DNA from: an uncultured Saprospiraceae bacterium
GTDB lineage: Bacteria; Bacteroidota; Bacteroidia; Chitinophagales; Saprospiraceae
Assembly (NCBI GenBank): GCA_937139495.1
Contig: CAKZQC010000013.1
Span: 150,535 to 214,534, forward strand
Direction of reading: 5' to 3'
DNA length: 64,000 nucleotides
The stretch's first letter is position 1, and each line of letters starts with the position of its first letter. Below are positions 56,266-64,000 of the stretch, piece after piece. Position numbers and translations under genes: made by a program. A model generated the notes under the pieces. It searched no databases. It saw nothing but the letters and a program-made list of their open reading frames with translations, and was not told where the DNA came from.

Positions 56266-56901
56266 TTGAATATCAGCCTACAAAAACTCGGTAAACGCTA
56301 TCGTTTTGAGTGGATTTTTAGGAATATGAACCTAGAATTCCAAGCAGGGCAGGGCTATGCTATTTTGGGTAGCAATGGCTCGGGAAAATCGACGCTGATG
56401 CAAGTACTATCAGGCTACTTGTCCCCCTCTAAGGGACAAATAATCTACGAAAAGCAAGGTAATATTATCGAAAAAGGCGAAGCGTATCAATCGCTTAGTT
56501 TTGCAGCTCCTTATATTGAACTTATCGAAGAGTTTACGCTGCAAGAGTCTATTGATTTTCATTATCGTTTCAAGCAAATGCTACTCTCCAAAAAAGACTT
56601 GTTGCACTTATTGGATTACCCAAAATCTGCCTACAATAAACAAGTTAAATTTTTCTCTTCGGGTATGCAGCAACGCCTCAAATTAGCGTTAGCTATCTGC
56701 TCCGATACCTCACTACTACTGCTAGACGAACCAACAATTACGCTCGATAATCAAGCCATAGAGTGGTATGGTCAGGTGCTACAGGAATATGCCTATTCAC
56801 CAGAGCGATTGACGGTAATCGCCTCCAATGTAGCCGAAGATTTTGCAGGCTGTCAACACCAAATCAATATCTTGGATTACAAAAAGAAGACAAAGGTATA
56901 A
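56266..56901 (+). CDS. ABC transporter ATP-binding protein, TTG start
   Basis: This 211-residue soluble ATPase starts at TTG (56266): no ATG in frame lies near, and the first residues (MNISLQKLGKRYRFEWIFRN) suit the family start. It has Walker A GSNGSGKST (about 34-42), the signature FFSSGMQQRLKLALA, and Walker B LLLLDEPTITLD. The switch histidine position reads IASN (TVIASNVAEDF), as I recall in relatives beside lpxA in other Bacteroidota. No permease gene is adjacent. Placement directly after lpxA suggests a role in lipid or lipopolysaccharide export, but this is inference. Confidence 0.85.
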   Translation: MNISLQKLGKRYRFEWIFRNMNLEFQAGQGYAILGSNGSGKSTLMQVLSGYLSPSKGQIIYEKQGNIIEKGEAYQSLSFAAPYIELIEEFTLQESIDFHYRFKQMLLSKKDLLHLLDYPKSAYNKQVKFFSSGMQQRLKLALAICSDTSLLLLDEPTITLDNQAIEWYGQVLQEYAYSPERLTVIASNVAEDFAGCQHQINILDYKKKTKV

Positions 56902-57023
56902 ATCTCTCTTCTTTTGATCGTAGAACAGATAATTGTTGTGGTTTTGGTGTAATTATCAACCTATTATAGTGATTATTTGTACCCATCTTGTTACCTTACT
57001 TACTCGAACCAGAACAACTGTAT

Positions 57024-58745
57024 ATGAATAATAAGATAGAAGTCAATCAGCAACTCAAGTTATTGAAAACCACCTTGACGCAAGTCGGTAGCCGTCTATT
57101 AGATGTTGCCAACCGTTTCGGTGCCAACAAAGAAACTAGGGATATATTGGCGGAGCAATTGGAAAATATCAAAGAAAATTTTCTTTTTGTAATCGTAGGG
57201 GAAGTAAATGCAGGCAAAAGTAGTTTTGTCAATGCACTATTGGGCGCACCCATTTGTGCTACTAGCCACGACATTTGTACACAAGATGTACAAAAAATAG
57301 TATATGGTGCTACCGAACAAACGATTAATGACGACTACAATCGACTCGTAACGAGGGCTTATCCTGCCGAAATTCTGAAAGAAATAACAGTAGTCGATAC
57401 GCCTGGTACCAATAGTAGAGAGTTGGAGCATCAAACGATAACCGAACGATTTGTACCCAAATGTAATTTGGTCGTTTTTGTGTTTCAGTTGGACAATATT
57501 CATGTACAATCTGCTTGGGATTTGTTTGATAAAATCAAAATGCAATGGAGCAAAAAAGTAATTTTTGTACTCACGAAAGCTGACCGATACAGTCCTGAAG
57601 AAATACAAAATTATACCAATACCTTGATGCAGTATGCACGAAAAACAGGCGTGGAAAACCCAAATATTTTTGTGACTTCGTCGAAGCTAGAAGGAGAGCA
57701 GCAGACTGCTACAAGTGGTTTTGCTCCTATTCGTGATTATATCAACACAGATGTACTCGAAAATGCAGCGGTTAAGAAAATTGCAGAGGATATTAAGATT
57801 ATTCAGCAATTGTTATTCAGTATAGAAGCGGAATTTAATATTCGTAAAGCAAAATTTGAGACTGATAACGAAACCCGCCTCAAAATCAATAATATCATTC
57901 ATGACAAAGAGGCATTGGCGCTCGCCAATATCAATATACTCGCCAAAAGAGCACTCAAAGTGTATGATGACAATAGCGAAAAAACAATCAAAAAACTAGA
58001 TGAAGGGATTGGCTTTTTCAAACTGACGTTCAAATCTATCAAATCTATTTTTGGTGGCGAATCAACAAAAGCTTGGCTAGAAAGTGTAAACGAAGAACAC
58101 GTCGAAAGTTTGAATAAGGACATCAATTTGGTATTGAGCAATGGTATTGACAATATCAAAAGTGATATTAGCTACATGGTGATTGGTGTCAAGGAAGAAC
58201 TAGATAAGCTACACGATACCAAAATGGCTCCTTCCGAAATGTTTGGAAAATTGGATAGCAAGCGAGAGGAAATTATTCATATTCTCAAAACAAACTTGAC
58301 TGATTTTACCGAAAAATCAGATGTATTTAGAGGCAAAGAAGTCATCAATAGCGACTCGGTCGATTATACGAGTGTCAATGTAGCAGGTGGTATAGCTGCC
58401 GTTAGTACGACTATTGCCCTTATTTCGCAAGCATCAGTAATGGACGTGACTGGTGGCATTGCCACAGGATTGGCATTGCTAGTAGCAGGTGGATTGGCAG
58501 TCAGCAAAAAAGGGAAATACATAGAAACAGTTACGGCAACTTTGTTGGAAAAAAGAGAAGCTTTCAAAGCAGATTTGACGACTAATTTGGGCAGTTATTT
58601 TGATAACATCAAATCAGAAATCAATAAGCAATTTAGCGATTTTGATCATCACTTGCGTTCGGAAGAAGAACAAATCAAGTCGTTCAAAGTCATTGCACAC
58701 GAAATCAAAAACGAACTAGAAGCTGCTGATAAGCAATTGCTCTAA
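57024..58745 (+). CDS. Bacterial dynamin-like GTPase
   Basis: This 573-residue large GTPase has all G motifs: G1 GEVNAGKSS (59-67), a switch-I threonine in ICTQD, G3 DTPG (125-128), and G4 TKAD (184-187). Helical stalk sequences follow, and a hydrophobic hairpin lies near residues 450-497 (VAGGIAAVSTTIALISQASV, then GGIATGLALLVAGGLAV) that would insert in membranes, as the paddle of bacterial dynamin-like proteins does. It probably remodels or protects the inner membrane. A TTG at 56988 keeps the frame open, but the ATG at 57024 (MNNKIEVNQQLK) is preferred. It is 122 bp after the ABC gene. Many dynamin-like proteins occur in pairs; no second copy lies here. Confidence 0.88.
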   Translation: MNNKIEVNQQLKLLKTTLTQVGSRLLDVANRFGANKETRDILAEQLENIKENFLFVIVGEVNAGKSSFVNALLGAPICATSHDICTQDVQKIVYGATEQTINDDYNRLVTRAYPAEILKEITVVDTPGTNSRELEHQTITERFVPKCNLVVFVFQLDNIHVQSAWDLFDKIKMQWSKKVIFVLTKADRYSPEEIQNYTNTLMQYARKTGVENPNIFVTSSKLEGEQQTATSGFAPIRDYINTDVLENAAVKKIAEDIKIIQQLLFSIEAEFNIRKAKFETDNETRLKINNIIHDKEALALANINILAKRALKVYDDNSEKTIKKLDEGIGFFKLTFKSIKSIFGGESTKAWLESVNEEHVESLNKDINLVLSNGIDNIKSDISYMVIGVKEELDKLHDTKMAPSEMFGKLDSKREEIIHILKTNLTDFTEKSDVFRGKEVINSDSVDYTSVNVAGGIAAVSTTIALISQASVMDVTGGIATGLALLVAGGLAVSKKGKYIETVTATLLEKREAFKADLTTNLGSYFDNIKSEINKQFSDFDHHLRSEEEQIKSFKVIAHEIKNELEAADKQLL

Positions 58746-58915
58746 AGTAATTTATAAAATCGTACACTTTTAGCTAGCGTTATTTTGGGGAAAGTATAAA
58801 AGATATTTTCTTCGCCATACAACGTAATTCGTAATAATGTCTACTAGAAGTTAGACTTCCAACAATAGCTTATCAAGCTATTACTGACGACTTTCTAAAC
58901 AATTTCAGTAAGTTA

Positions 58916-59689
58916 CTAAACACTTTCGTTAGTCGTAAATCCATTAATCAATCGAATAAAGACATCTTTATTTCGAAAGGATTTTTTTGGGACAATCGCC
59001 TTGAAACGAGGGTCTTTTTTGTCTGAAATAATGTAGGTGTTTCCAGCTCGTTCTATCTTGAGTTCTTGCCAAGGTACTATGCTTTTTTTGCGAAACACCC
59101 AACTTCCTTTACTCAATAAAAGTCCTTCTTTTTGCAATTTTAAGTGATTGAAATAGAGGGTTTTCCCTTGCTCTAGCTGTGCTTTGTATCGCTGATGGAG
59201 TAAGTCAGTGGCGGGAGCAATGAGCTGCTTGAGGAGCCAGTCGTAGCAGTCGCTCAAGTACAATTCTTGTGATAAATGATCTTGTTGTATGCTAGGTGCA
59301 TCTAGTACTTCCATATTGCTAGGGGAGGAGCTTTTGAAGGTAGTTTTATTCACTCTCGCTTGGATAGTACAGTCGTTTTGGCTGTCTGATAAGGCTACAA
59401 AAAAGCTATATTCGTGCTTTGTGTCTTCTTCATAATAAAGTATTGTCTGTAGGTTTTGCCAATCAATCGTTGATCCTACTACTTCCAAGTAGGAGCGATT
59501 CGCTTCCGTAGCCCTGTCGTGGAATACAGTCGTCATATATTCATCTAGCTCTTGTTGTTTTTCGTAGGCTTCTTGTCGCTCTGTTGGCACAAACATATCT
59601 ACTAGGAGCTGTTGTGGTGTTATTTCAATATGAATTTGATGAAAGCCGCCTAAGGCGGCTTCATCAAAATATACATCTTGTTCTTGCAT
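58916..59689 (-). CDS. Hypothetical protein next to a zincin lipoprotein gene
   Basis: This 257-residue protein is not recognised. It has no signal peptide and no TM segment. The N-terminal half is helical and mixed (MFVPTERQEAYEKQQELDEY), and the C-terminal 70 residues look like a small beta domain (GSWVFRKKSIVPWQELKIER, then DPRFKAIVPKKSF) with the feel of a PH-like or membrane-contact fold. It follows the zincin lipoprotein gene by 5 bp and is probably cotranslated. A strong mRNA hairpin lies near its start codon (59635-59668), which may affect translation. Whether it acts with the lipoprotein is inferred from spacing only. Confidence 0.7.
   Translation of the reverse strand: MQEQDVYFDEAALGGFHQIHIEITPQQLLVDMFVPTERQEAYEKQQELDEYMTTVFHDRATEANRSYLEVVGSTIDWQNLQTILYYEEDTKHEYSFFVALSDSQNDCTIQARVNKTTFKSSSPSNMEVLDAPSIQQDHLSQELYLSDCYDWLLKQLIAPATDLLHQRYKAQLEQGKTLYFNHLKLQKEGLLLSKGSWVFRKKSIVPWQELKIERAGNTYIISDKKDPRFKAIVPKKSFRNKDVFIRLINGFTTNESV
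59635..59668 (-). promoter_or_regulatory. Hairpin inside the start of the 257-residue protein gene
   Basis: TTTGATGAA (59635-59643) pairs with TTCATCAAA (59660-59668) and GCCGCCT with AGGCGGC (59645-59659, 1-nt loop), a near-perfect 16-bp stem. It lies 19 nt into the coding region downstream of the start codon, so it could modulate translation. Confidence 0.55.
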
Positions 59690-59694
59690 AGAAA

Positions 59695-60717
59695 TTAATT
59701 GTTTATGATTTTTTGCATGTCGGTCACTAGTTTTTTGCCTGCTGCTGAAAGCGGCTCTAGTGCAGCTGGATTTTCTTTGGACTGTGCTAATAACACAAAA
59801 TTATCAGCCCAAAGTTCGTCTGGGTGTATGTTGTACTGTGTGTTTTCGGTTACTTGCTCCCAAAAGTTAGTGACTTCATCTAAGTTGTATCCAATATCGT
59901 CACTAATTACTTTCCAGTCGCCATCTACCTCTTGTACTTCAAAAAGTTGAAAAATCATGTAGCTGAAAAATGGCTTTAGCTGTGGATTGAAGTGCTTGTA
60001 TTTGGAATAAATAATAGGAACTGCTTTGATTGGTTTGCCGTCTTTCTGTACCGTAATGGCATAACCCAAATCGACCCCATCAGGATTGTACAAAACACGT
60101 TTTGATAGAAAGTCGGAAAGGACTAAATTATCCAATTTTTCGAAGCCAATACGAGCATACAACGCATCTCTTTTGTCCTTGTTGTACCTAGAATACACAT
60201 GAAATATTTCGTGTAACATAGTCGATAAAAAACCCTCGTTGGCATAATCCATATCTTCTGGAATCATAGGAGCTGGAATGACAATGGCGGCATCTCTAGT
60301 ATAAAATACACCGCTGCCGTAGTAGCTGCCTTTTGTTTTGACGAGTTGCAAGAGTGGCAACTTGAACTCAGGGTCAATTGCCTGACACATCGTGAGTGCT
60401 TTTTGCATGACTTGCGTCACAATTACCTTTTCCTCTTCTGTAAAATTGAGCAAATCATCTTGCAACATTTTTTTGTAGGTAACCAATGTCTTTTCTCTAG
60501 GTTGGTCTTCGAGTTCTTGGTTGAGCTGAATAGAAAGTTCGAGTGGCATTACTTTCTCAAAGTAATTTTCTTTTTTGTCTATTGTAACAACTTTGGCAGC
60601 AGCAGATTTTGACAAAAATACATAGGCTGTATTATCGTTGGTGGTTGTAGTCGTTGGAGACAAACAAGCACCGAAAAAGAAGGCGATCGATAATAGTAAA
60701 ATCAATTTGTAATACAT
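59695..60717 (-). CDS. Putative zinc metalloprotease lipoprotein
   Basis: This 340-residue protein has a lipoprotein signal peptide (MYYKLILLLSIAFFFGACLS; lipobox FGAC, Cys18) followed by a Thr-rich linker. An HExxH zinc motif is present in STMLHEIFHVYSRYNK (near residue 168), and a likely third-ligand/acidic segment lies further on in NIHPDELWADNFVLLAQ. The spacing is longer than in gluzincins but compatible with other zincin families. I do not recognise a named family. It is probably anchored in the periplasm or outer membrane and would act on proteins there. The gene directly after it is the 257-residue hypothetical, 5 bp away. Confidence 0.78.
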   Translation of the reverse strand: MYYKLILLLSIAFFFGACLSPTTTTTNDNTAYVFLSKSAAAKVVTIDKKENYFEKVMPLELSIQLNQELEDQPREKTLVTYKKMLQDDLLNFTEEEKVIVTQVMQKALTMCQAIDPEFKLPLLQLVKTKGSYYGSGVFYTRDAAIVIPAPMIPEDMDYANEGFLSTMLHEIFHVYSRYNKDKRDALYARIGFEKLDNLVLSDFLSKRVLYNPDGVDLGYAITVQKDGKPIKAVPIIYSKYKHFNPQLKPFFSYMIFQLFEVQEVDGDWKVISDDIGYNLDEVTNFWEQVTENTQYNIHPDELWADNFVLLAQSKENPAALEPLSAAGKKLVTDMQKIINN

Positions 60718-60802
60718 AAAAAAAGGATAGTGTGAATAGAAGACAACTCCATTATGGGGTTGTTTATTTTCGTTAAAGAATAGCAGAACCTAACAGATAG
60801 TG

Positions 60803-60833
60803 TATGTGTTAAGTCCAAAACATTGTATCTTTG
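60803..60833 (+). promoter_or_regulatory. Promoter of the 132-residue membrane protein gene
   Basis: TATG (60803-60806) is separated by 19 nt from TATCTTTG (60826-60833), which fits the Bacteroidota -33/-7 consensus apart from one base in the -33 element. The start codon is 80 nt downstream. Confidence 0.5.
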
Positions 60834-60913
60834 TTTTCGCAACAAAGAAGTCGTGATAGATTATGTGCTTAGCTACTTTGGAGATTATTTAATAAAAATA
60901 GGCTTACTTTATT

Positions 60914-61312
60914 ATGGATGAATTGCTATCGCCTTTTGCCAAAATTAATGCAAAAGATGTAGATAATATAACGGCATTGCTCAAAGCCGCTTTTGTGAAG
61001 TTTGAAATGGAACGAATAGCAAATGATACTAGCACTAGTATTGTTCCTAGTACAACCAGCGAAAGACTACACCAGAAATACCTTTTGTTGGTGTTGCCTG
61101 CCGATCAACCCAAAGCACAAGTAGTACTCGATCGTTATTTGCTTAGCAAAAAAAATAAAGCTGCTGCAGCACAAAAAAAGAAAGAGTATAAGTTTCCTTT
61201 TTTGTGGATAGGAGTAGCTATTGTGTTGTATTTATTGTTTCAAGAATACTTAAAATTTAAGGTAGCAAGTAATTTGAATGGGGTAGATGTGCTGTCGCAA
61301 TTAGTCTATTAA
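60914..61312 (+). CDS. Hypothetical single-pass membrane protein
   Basis: This 132-residue protein has a soluble N-terminal part (residues 1-85), a basic linker (SKKNKAAAAQKKKEYK), and one TM helix near residues 95-113 (FPFLWIGVAIVLYLLFQEYL). The charge distribution suggests the N-terminal part stays in the cytoplasm. No family is recognised. Its 3' end overlaps the 3' end of the GNAT gene on the other strand by 12 bp, so the two genes converge. Confidence 0.75.
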   Translation: MDELLSPFAKINAKDVDNITALLKAAFVKFEMERIANDTSTSIVPSTTSERLHQKYLLLVLPADQPKAQVVLDRYLLSKKNKAAAAQKKKEYKFPFLWIGVAIVLYLLFQEYLKFKVASNLNGVDVLSQLVY

Positions 61313-61801
61313 TTTAGCCATAAGGTATTCGTCAAGGTATTCGCCATTGATACAAATGGATTTTTTCTTGGTGCCTTCTATCTCGAATCCACGTTTTTTG
61401 TAGAGTGCTACGGCACGTTCATTGTGGGTCATTACTTCGAGTTCTAGACGTACAATTTTATGCTCTGTTGCCCATTGCTCAAAAGCGTCCATTAGAGCAT
61501 TCCCGATACCGTTGCCCCAATAATCTTTAGCGATAGCTAAACCCACATTCATGCAGTGTCCTAAGCGAGGGTTTTTGCCTCGACGCCAAAAACCACCCAA
61601 ATGACCAATGAGCCCATTGGCGTTGGCAGCTACAAATAATACTTGTCGTTCTTCTTTCATACTGGATAAAATCCGTAATACAGAAGGGCGTGGATCAGTA
61701 GGGTCGGAGCCCAAAAAATCTGTTTCGGAGTCCGTATATTGAGTCAATGCCAAATATTCGGCTATGTCTTTGCGTTGTAGTCGTCGAACAGTGTAGTTCA
61801 T
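61301..61801 (-). CDS. GNAT family N-acetyltransferase
   Basis: This 166-residue protein has the GNAT fold's acetyl-CoA site: VGLAIAKDYWGNGIGNALMD (motif A, with the GxGxG-like GNGIG), HNERAVALYKKRGFEIEGTK (motif B), and an N-terminal YTVRRLQRKDIAEYLALT. The pattern is close to RimJ/RimL-type or general small-molecule acetyltransferases; the substrate is unknown. The frame is open upstream, but the first in-frame methionine that gives a normal N-terminus is the ATG at 61801 (MNYTVRRLQRKD). Confidence 0.88.
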   Translation of the reverse strand: MNYTVRRLQRKDIAEYLALTQYTDSETDFLGSDPTDPRPSVLRILSSMKEERQVLFVAANANGLIGHLGGFWRRGKNPRLGHCMNVGLAIAKDYWGNGIGNALMDAFEQWATEHKIVRLELEVMTHNERAVALYKKRGFEIEGTKKKSICINGEYLDEYLMAKLID

Positions 61802-62035
61802 TTGGTAATATTGTAGTAGAATAGTAGCTTTGAGTCTCTTTGGAGAGTACCTACTTAGCTGATTGATTGAATTAGAAATTGAAGTTAAGCACCTTATTTT
61901 AAATAATGAAAATTTTTGACGATTAAAAGTAGCATTCTGATTCGCAGCCACTTATCAAGGGTTTTTTCTACTCCAAAGTTATATTTACCCCAACCTTTTG
62001 AAAATATAAAAAACATTGTAACACAACACAAGAAT

Positions 62036-62914
62036 ATGATTAGAAAAGTAATTTGTATAGTAGCTATAGCGATACAAACTATTAGCGGTAGTCAAGCACA
62101 ATATACGGAAGCAGGAATACAAATGGGTGTATCGAACTATTTAGGTGATTTGGTACCACCTCGGCAGTTTTTTCTGGAAGGTAGTTTTAGTATTGGGGGA
62201 TTTTTTCAATATAACTTAACCAACAGAATAAGTGTGCGCGGGAGCCTCTTGTATGGTCAACTCAAAGGCGATGATAATAACTCAAACTTTGATTCGGGCA
62301 GACGACAACGCAATCTAGATTTCAAAACCCATTTGTTTGAATTGGCGGTGATTGGTCAGGTCAATTTGTTGCCCTATCAGCCCAAGCATGACTTTCGTCC
62401 AGTTACGCCTTATGGCTTGTTAGGTATTGCGTTATTTAATTTCAATCCTTATACCAAATATAAGGGGAAAGATGTTTACCTCCAACCGCTCGGAACAGAA
62501 GGGCAGGGAATAGACGGTTATTCTCCAAAATATGCACGTTGGCAAATTTCGATACCTTTGGGTATTGGTATTAAGGTTTGTGTCAACAAACATTTGCATT
62601 TTCATGCAGAAGTAGGCGTAAGAAAGACATTTACCGATTATATTGATGATGTGAGTGGAGATTATGTCGCGATACAAACGCTTCGTAAAGAGAATGGATT
62701 GCAGGCGGCAAACCTTTCTAATCGAACCTATGACGACGATGGCAACCAAATAGAACGTGTTGGTATTCCTAGAGGTTCTGCCGCCAAAGATTGGTACTCA
62801 TTTATGGGCGTAGGGTTGAGCTACAGCTTTCAGTCGGGGCGCTCTTATTTCAGAAAAAAAGAAAAAGGAGTAACGCACAAAAAAAGGAAAAACAATGGTG
62901 GTAAATGGATGTAA
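62036..62914 (+). CDS. DUF6089-like outer-membrane beta-barrel protein
   Basis: This 292-residue protein has a signal peptide (MIRKVICIVAIAIQTISGSQAQ, cleavage near AQ). A beta-barrel follows with alternating strands (TEAGIQMGVSNYLGDLVPP, FSIGGFFQYNLTNRISVRGS). Both the YTEAGIQMGVSNYLGDL start and the RISVRGSLLYGQLKGDD segment match the DUF6089 barrel family in Bacteroidota. A basic tail (RKKEKGVTHKKRKNNGGKWM) ends it. The frame could begin at 61916, but the ATG at 62036 starts the signal peptide. The next gene overlaps its end by 20 bp in another frame. Confidence 0.85.
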   Translation: MIRKVICIVAIAIQTISGSQAQYTEAGIQMGVSNYLGDLVPPRQFFLEGSFSIGGFFQYNLTNRISVRGSLLYGQLKGDDNNSNFDSGRRQRNLDFKTHLFELAVIGQVNLLPYQPKHDFRPVTPYGLLGIALFNFNPYTKYKGKDVYLQPLGTEGQGIDGYSPKYARWQISIPLGIGIKVCVNKHLHFHAEVGVRKTFTDYIDDVSGDYVAIQTLRKENGLQAANLSNRTYDDDGNQIERVGIPRGSAAKDWYSFMGVGLSYSFQSGRSYFRKKEKGVTHKKRKNNGGKWM

Positions 62915-63800
62915 ATACTTACTCTTACTTTGTGTTATTTGTTGTTGTGTTGGCAGGAGTCAAGCTCAAACAATAGACAGCAGCAAAACAACCCTAAAGG
63001 TAGTCTCTTGGAATATTCAGATGCTCCCCAATGCTATGGGGGTGTTCTCGTCGTCGCTACGCAAAAAACAGCGTGAGCGCTTGCCTTGGATTGTGGCACA
63101 TTGTCAACAAAAGGACTATGATGTGATTGTATTTCAAGAAGTGTTTGATGTACAGATTAAGGCTAAAATCCGCAAAGCATTGCGGGCTACTTATCCGCAT
63201 CAAGTCAATACCAAGACTAAATTTGGACGCTTCACGAGCAACGGTATTTTGATCGTCAGCAAGCTCAAAATGGAATATATTGACCATGTTATATATACAA
63301 AAGGTGCACACGAAGACGGTATGGCAGCCAAAGGCTGCACGCTAGTAGAAGTCGAAAAAGAGGGTGAAAAATTGCAGATAGCAGGGACGCATCTGCAAGC
63401 AGGAAATTCGGACGCTGCCAAGCAGCACAGAGCTAGTCAATACCTATCAATCAAGCAGTTAATCGACAAACACCAAGCAGCAGAAAAACCACTATTGGTG
63501 GTGGGGGATATGAACACCGCCAAAGCCGATACTGCTCGATATGAGTTAATGTTGGCATCGCTTCAAGTCGAAGATTTTGATCTCGATGATGACTCTCCTT
63601 ATACGATTGACAACAAAAATTCGTGGAATCGGGGGCAGAAAGTACCGAAGCAACTAGATTATATTTTTCTACAAAAAAGGCAAACCCAAACAAGGATTTT
63701 GCACCAACAAATTATACGACCTCGCCAACTGTACAAAGGTCAATGGATGGATTTGGCAGATCATTATGGTATAGTGGGAGCGGTAGAGTTGTCAGAATAG
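62895..63800 (+). CDS. Secreted sphingomyelinase-like phosphodiesterase
   Basis: This 301-residue protein of the endonuclease/exonuclease/phosphatase (EEP) fold most resembles bacterial neutral sphingomyelinases. It has a signal peptide (MVVNGCKYLLLLCVICCCVG, then RSQAQ) and the active-site series: Asn in VSWNIQML, the metal glutamate in VFQEVF, His in GTHLQAGNS, Asp and Asn in VGDMNTAK, Asp in LDYIFL, and the catalytic His in LADHYGIVG. It would cleave phosphodiesters outside the cytoplasm, perhaps in host or prey lipids, though the substrate is inferred. It overlaps the DUF6089 gene by 20 bp, so the two are probably cotranslated. Confidence 0.85.
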   Translation: MVVNGCKYLLLLCVICCCVGRSQAQTIDSSKTTLKVVSWNIQMLPNAMGVFSSSLRKKQRERLPWIVAHCQQKDYDVIVFQEVFDVQIKAKIRKALRATYPHQVNTKTKFGRFTSNGILIVSKLKMEYIDHVIYTKGAHEDGMAAKGCTLVEVEKEGEKLQIAGTHLQAGNSDAAKQHRASQYLSIKQLIDKHQAAEKPLLVVGDMNTAKADTARYELMLASLQVEDFDLDDDSPYTIDNKNSWNRGQKVPKQLDYIFLQKRQTQTRILHQQIIRPRQLYKGQWMDLADHYGIVGAVELSE

Positions 63801-63930
63801 CTATTTTTACTTTTGTCTTGTATTCAAATAGTTTGTTATTACTTAACTTATGTCATACAACATCAGTTCTAATTTTGAATTAAGTAAAAATTTGCTGTAA
63901 TTTGACTCAAGAACTAAGCCTATTGAAAAT

Positions 63931-64000
63931 GTGGGCATGAGCGAAGCGAACTGCGTGGCTTGGTGCTTGGCACCAACAGGGAAGCCCTGGAGAACAAGCG
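63931..64000. other. GC-rich hairpin-rich patch at the right edge
   Basis: This last 70 bp is about 61% GC, against a clearly AT-rich surrounding. It contains the hairpins TTGGTGC-ttg-GCACCAA and CAGGG-aag-CCCTG. An open frame starts at an ATG (63937) but is too short to judge. It could be the start of a mobile element or a structured RNA, but it is cut by the window edge. Confidence 0.4.

Overview
The window reads as a chromosomal segment of an AT-rich member of the Bacteroidota, most likely a Saprospira-like lineage. The main clues are a giant adhesin with SprB-type repeats and a type IX secretion (T9SS) C-terminal domain, a fused LpxC-FabZ enzyme, a TonB receptor with an N-terminal carboxypeptidase-regulatory-like domain, a DUF6089-type barrel, and promoters of the TTTG / TAnnTTTG type. 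The lineage is an inference from protein content. No tRNA, rRNA, CRISPR array, prophage, transposase or integron was seen.

Region 1 (1-17700) is mostly housekeeping and envelope genes. It runs from a truncated FtsX-like membrane protein through an RND/MMPL exporter, TonB receptor, shikimate kinase, RDD membrane protein, an unrecognised 861-residue helical protein, a secreted M1 aminopeptidase divergent from glycerol kinase, a small membrane-anchored protein, an OmpA-family protein and a CoxE-like VWA protein to an SMR pump. Region 2 (17750-28600) holds two tandem MscS channels, FabD, a large AsmA-like protein, a DUF4836-like secreted protein and a WecE/RffA-type sugar aminotransferase. Region 3 (28750-39600) holds a small secreted protein, a complete type I-like exporter operon (ABC permease-ATPase, HlyD, TolC) whose ATPase is degenerate, PPK2, a DUF4442 protein, an aldehyde dehydrogenase, a lipoprotein, and a pair of thioredoxin-fold PRXL2-like paralogs with a small partner.

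Region 4 (39861-50846) is a single gene for the 3661-residue adhesin: a signal peptide, about eight to ten copies of a roughly 150-residue beta module, 23 SprB-type repeats, and a gliding-motility/T9SS type B sorting domain. Region 5 (51100-58750) holds a secreted 780-residue protein, then lpxC-fabZ, lpxA, an ABC ATPase and a dynamin-like GTPase, an arrangement that suggests envelope biogenesis. Region 6 (58900-64000) holds a two-gene unit with a zincin lipoprotein, two small genes, a DUF6089-like barrel overlapping a secreted sphingomyelinase-like phosphodiesterase, and a GC-rich patch at the right edge that continues outside the window.

Non-coding structure is plentiful. Strong stem-loop terminators follow many genes. 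Three families of dispersed short palindromes recur between genes: one with arm TAGAGGTTATTACGAAT, one with arm AGAGCRTGTCTAAA, and a duplicated 55-bp hairpin unit near 14.5 kb. No obviously new defence or biosynthetic system was found. The best candidates for something undescribed are the 861-residue protein, the structured element at 205-455, the palindrome families, the degenerate exporter ATPase and the zincin lipoprotein pair.
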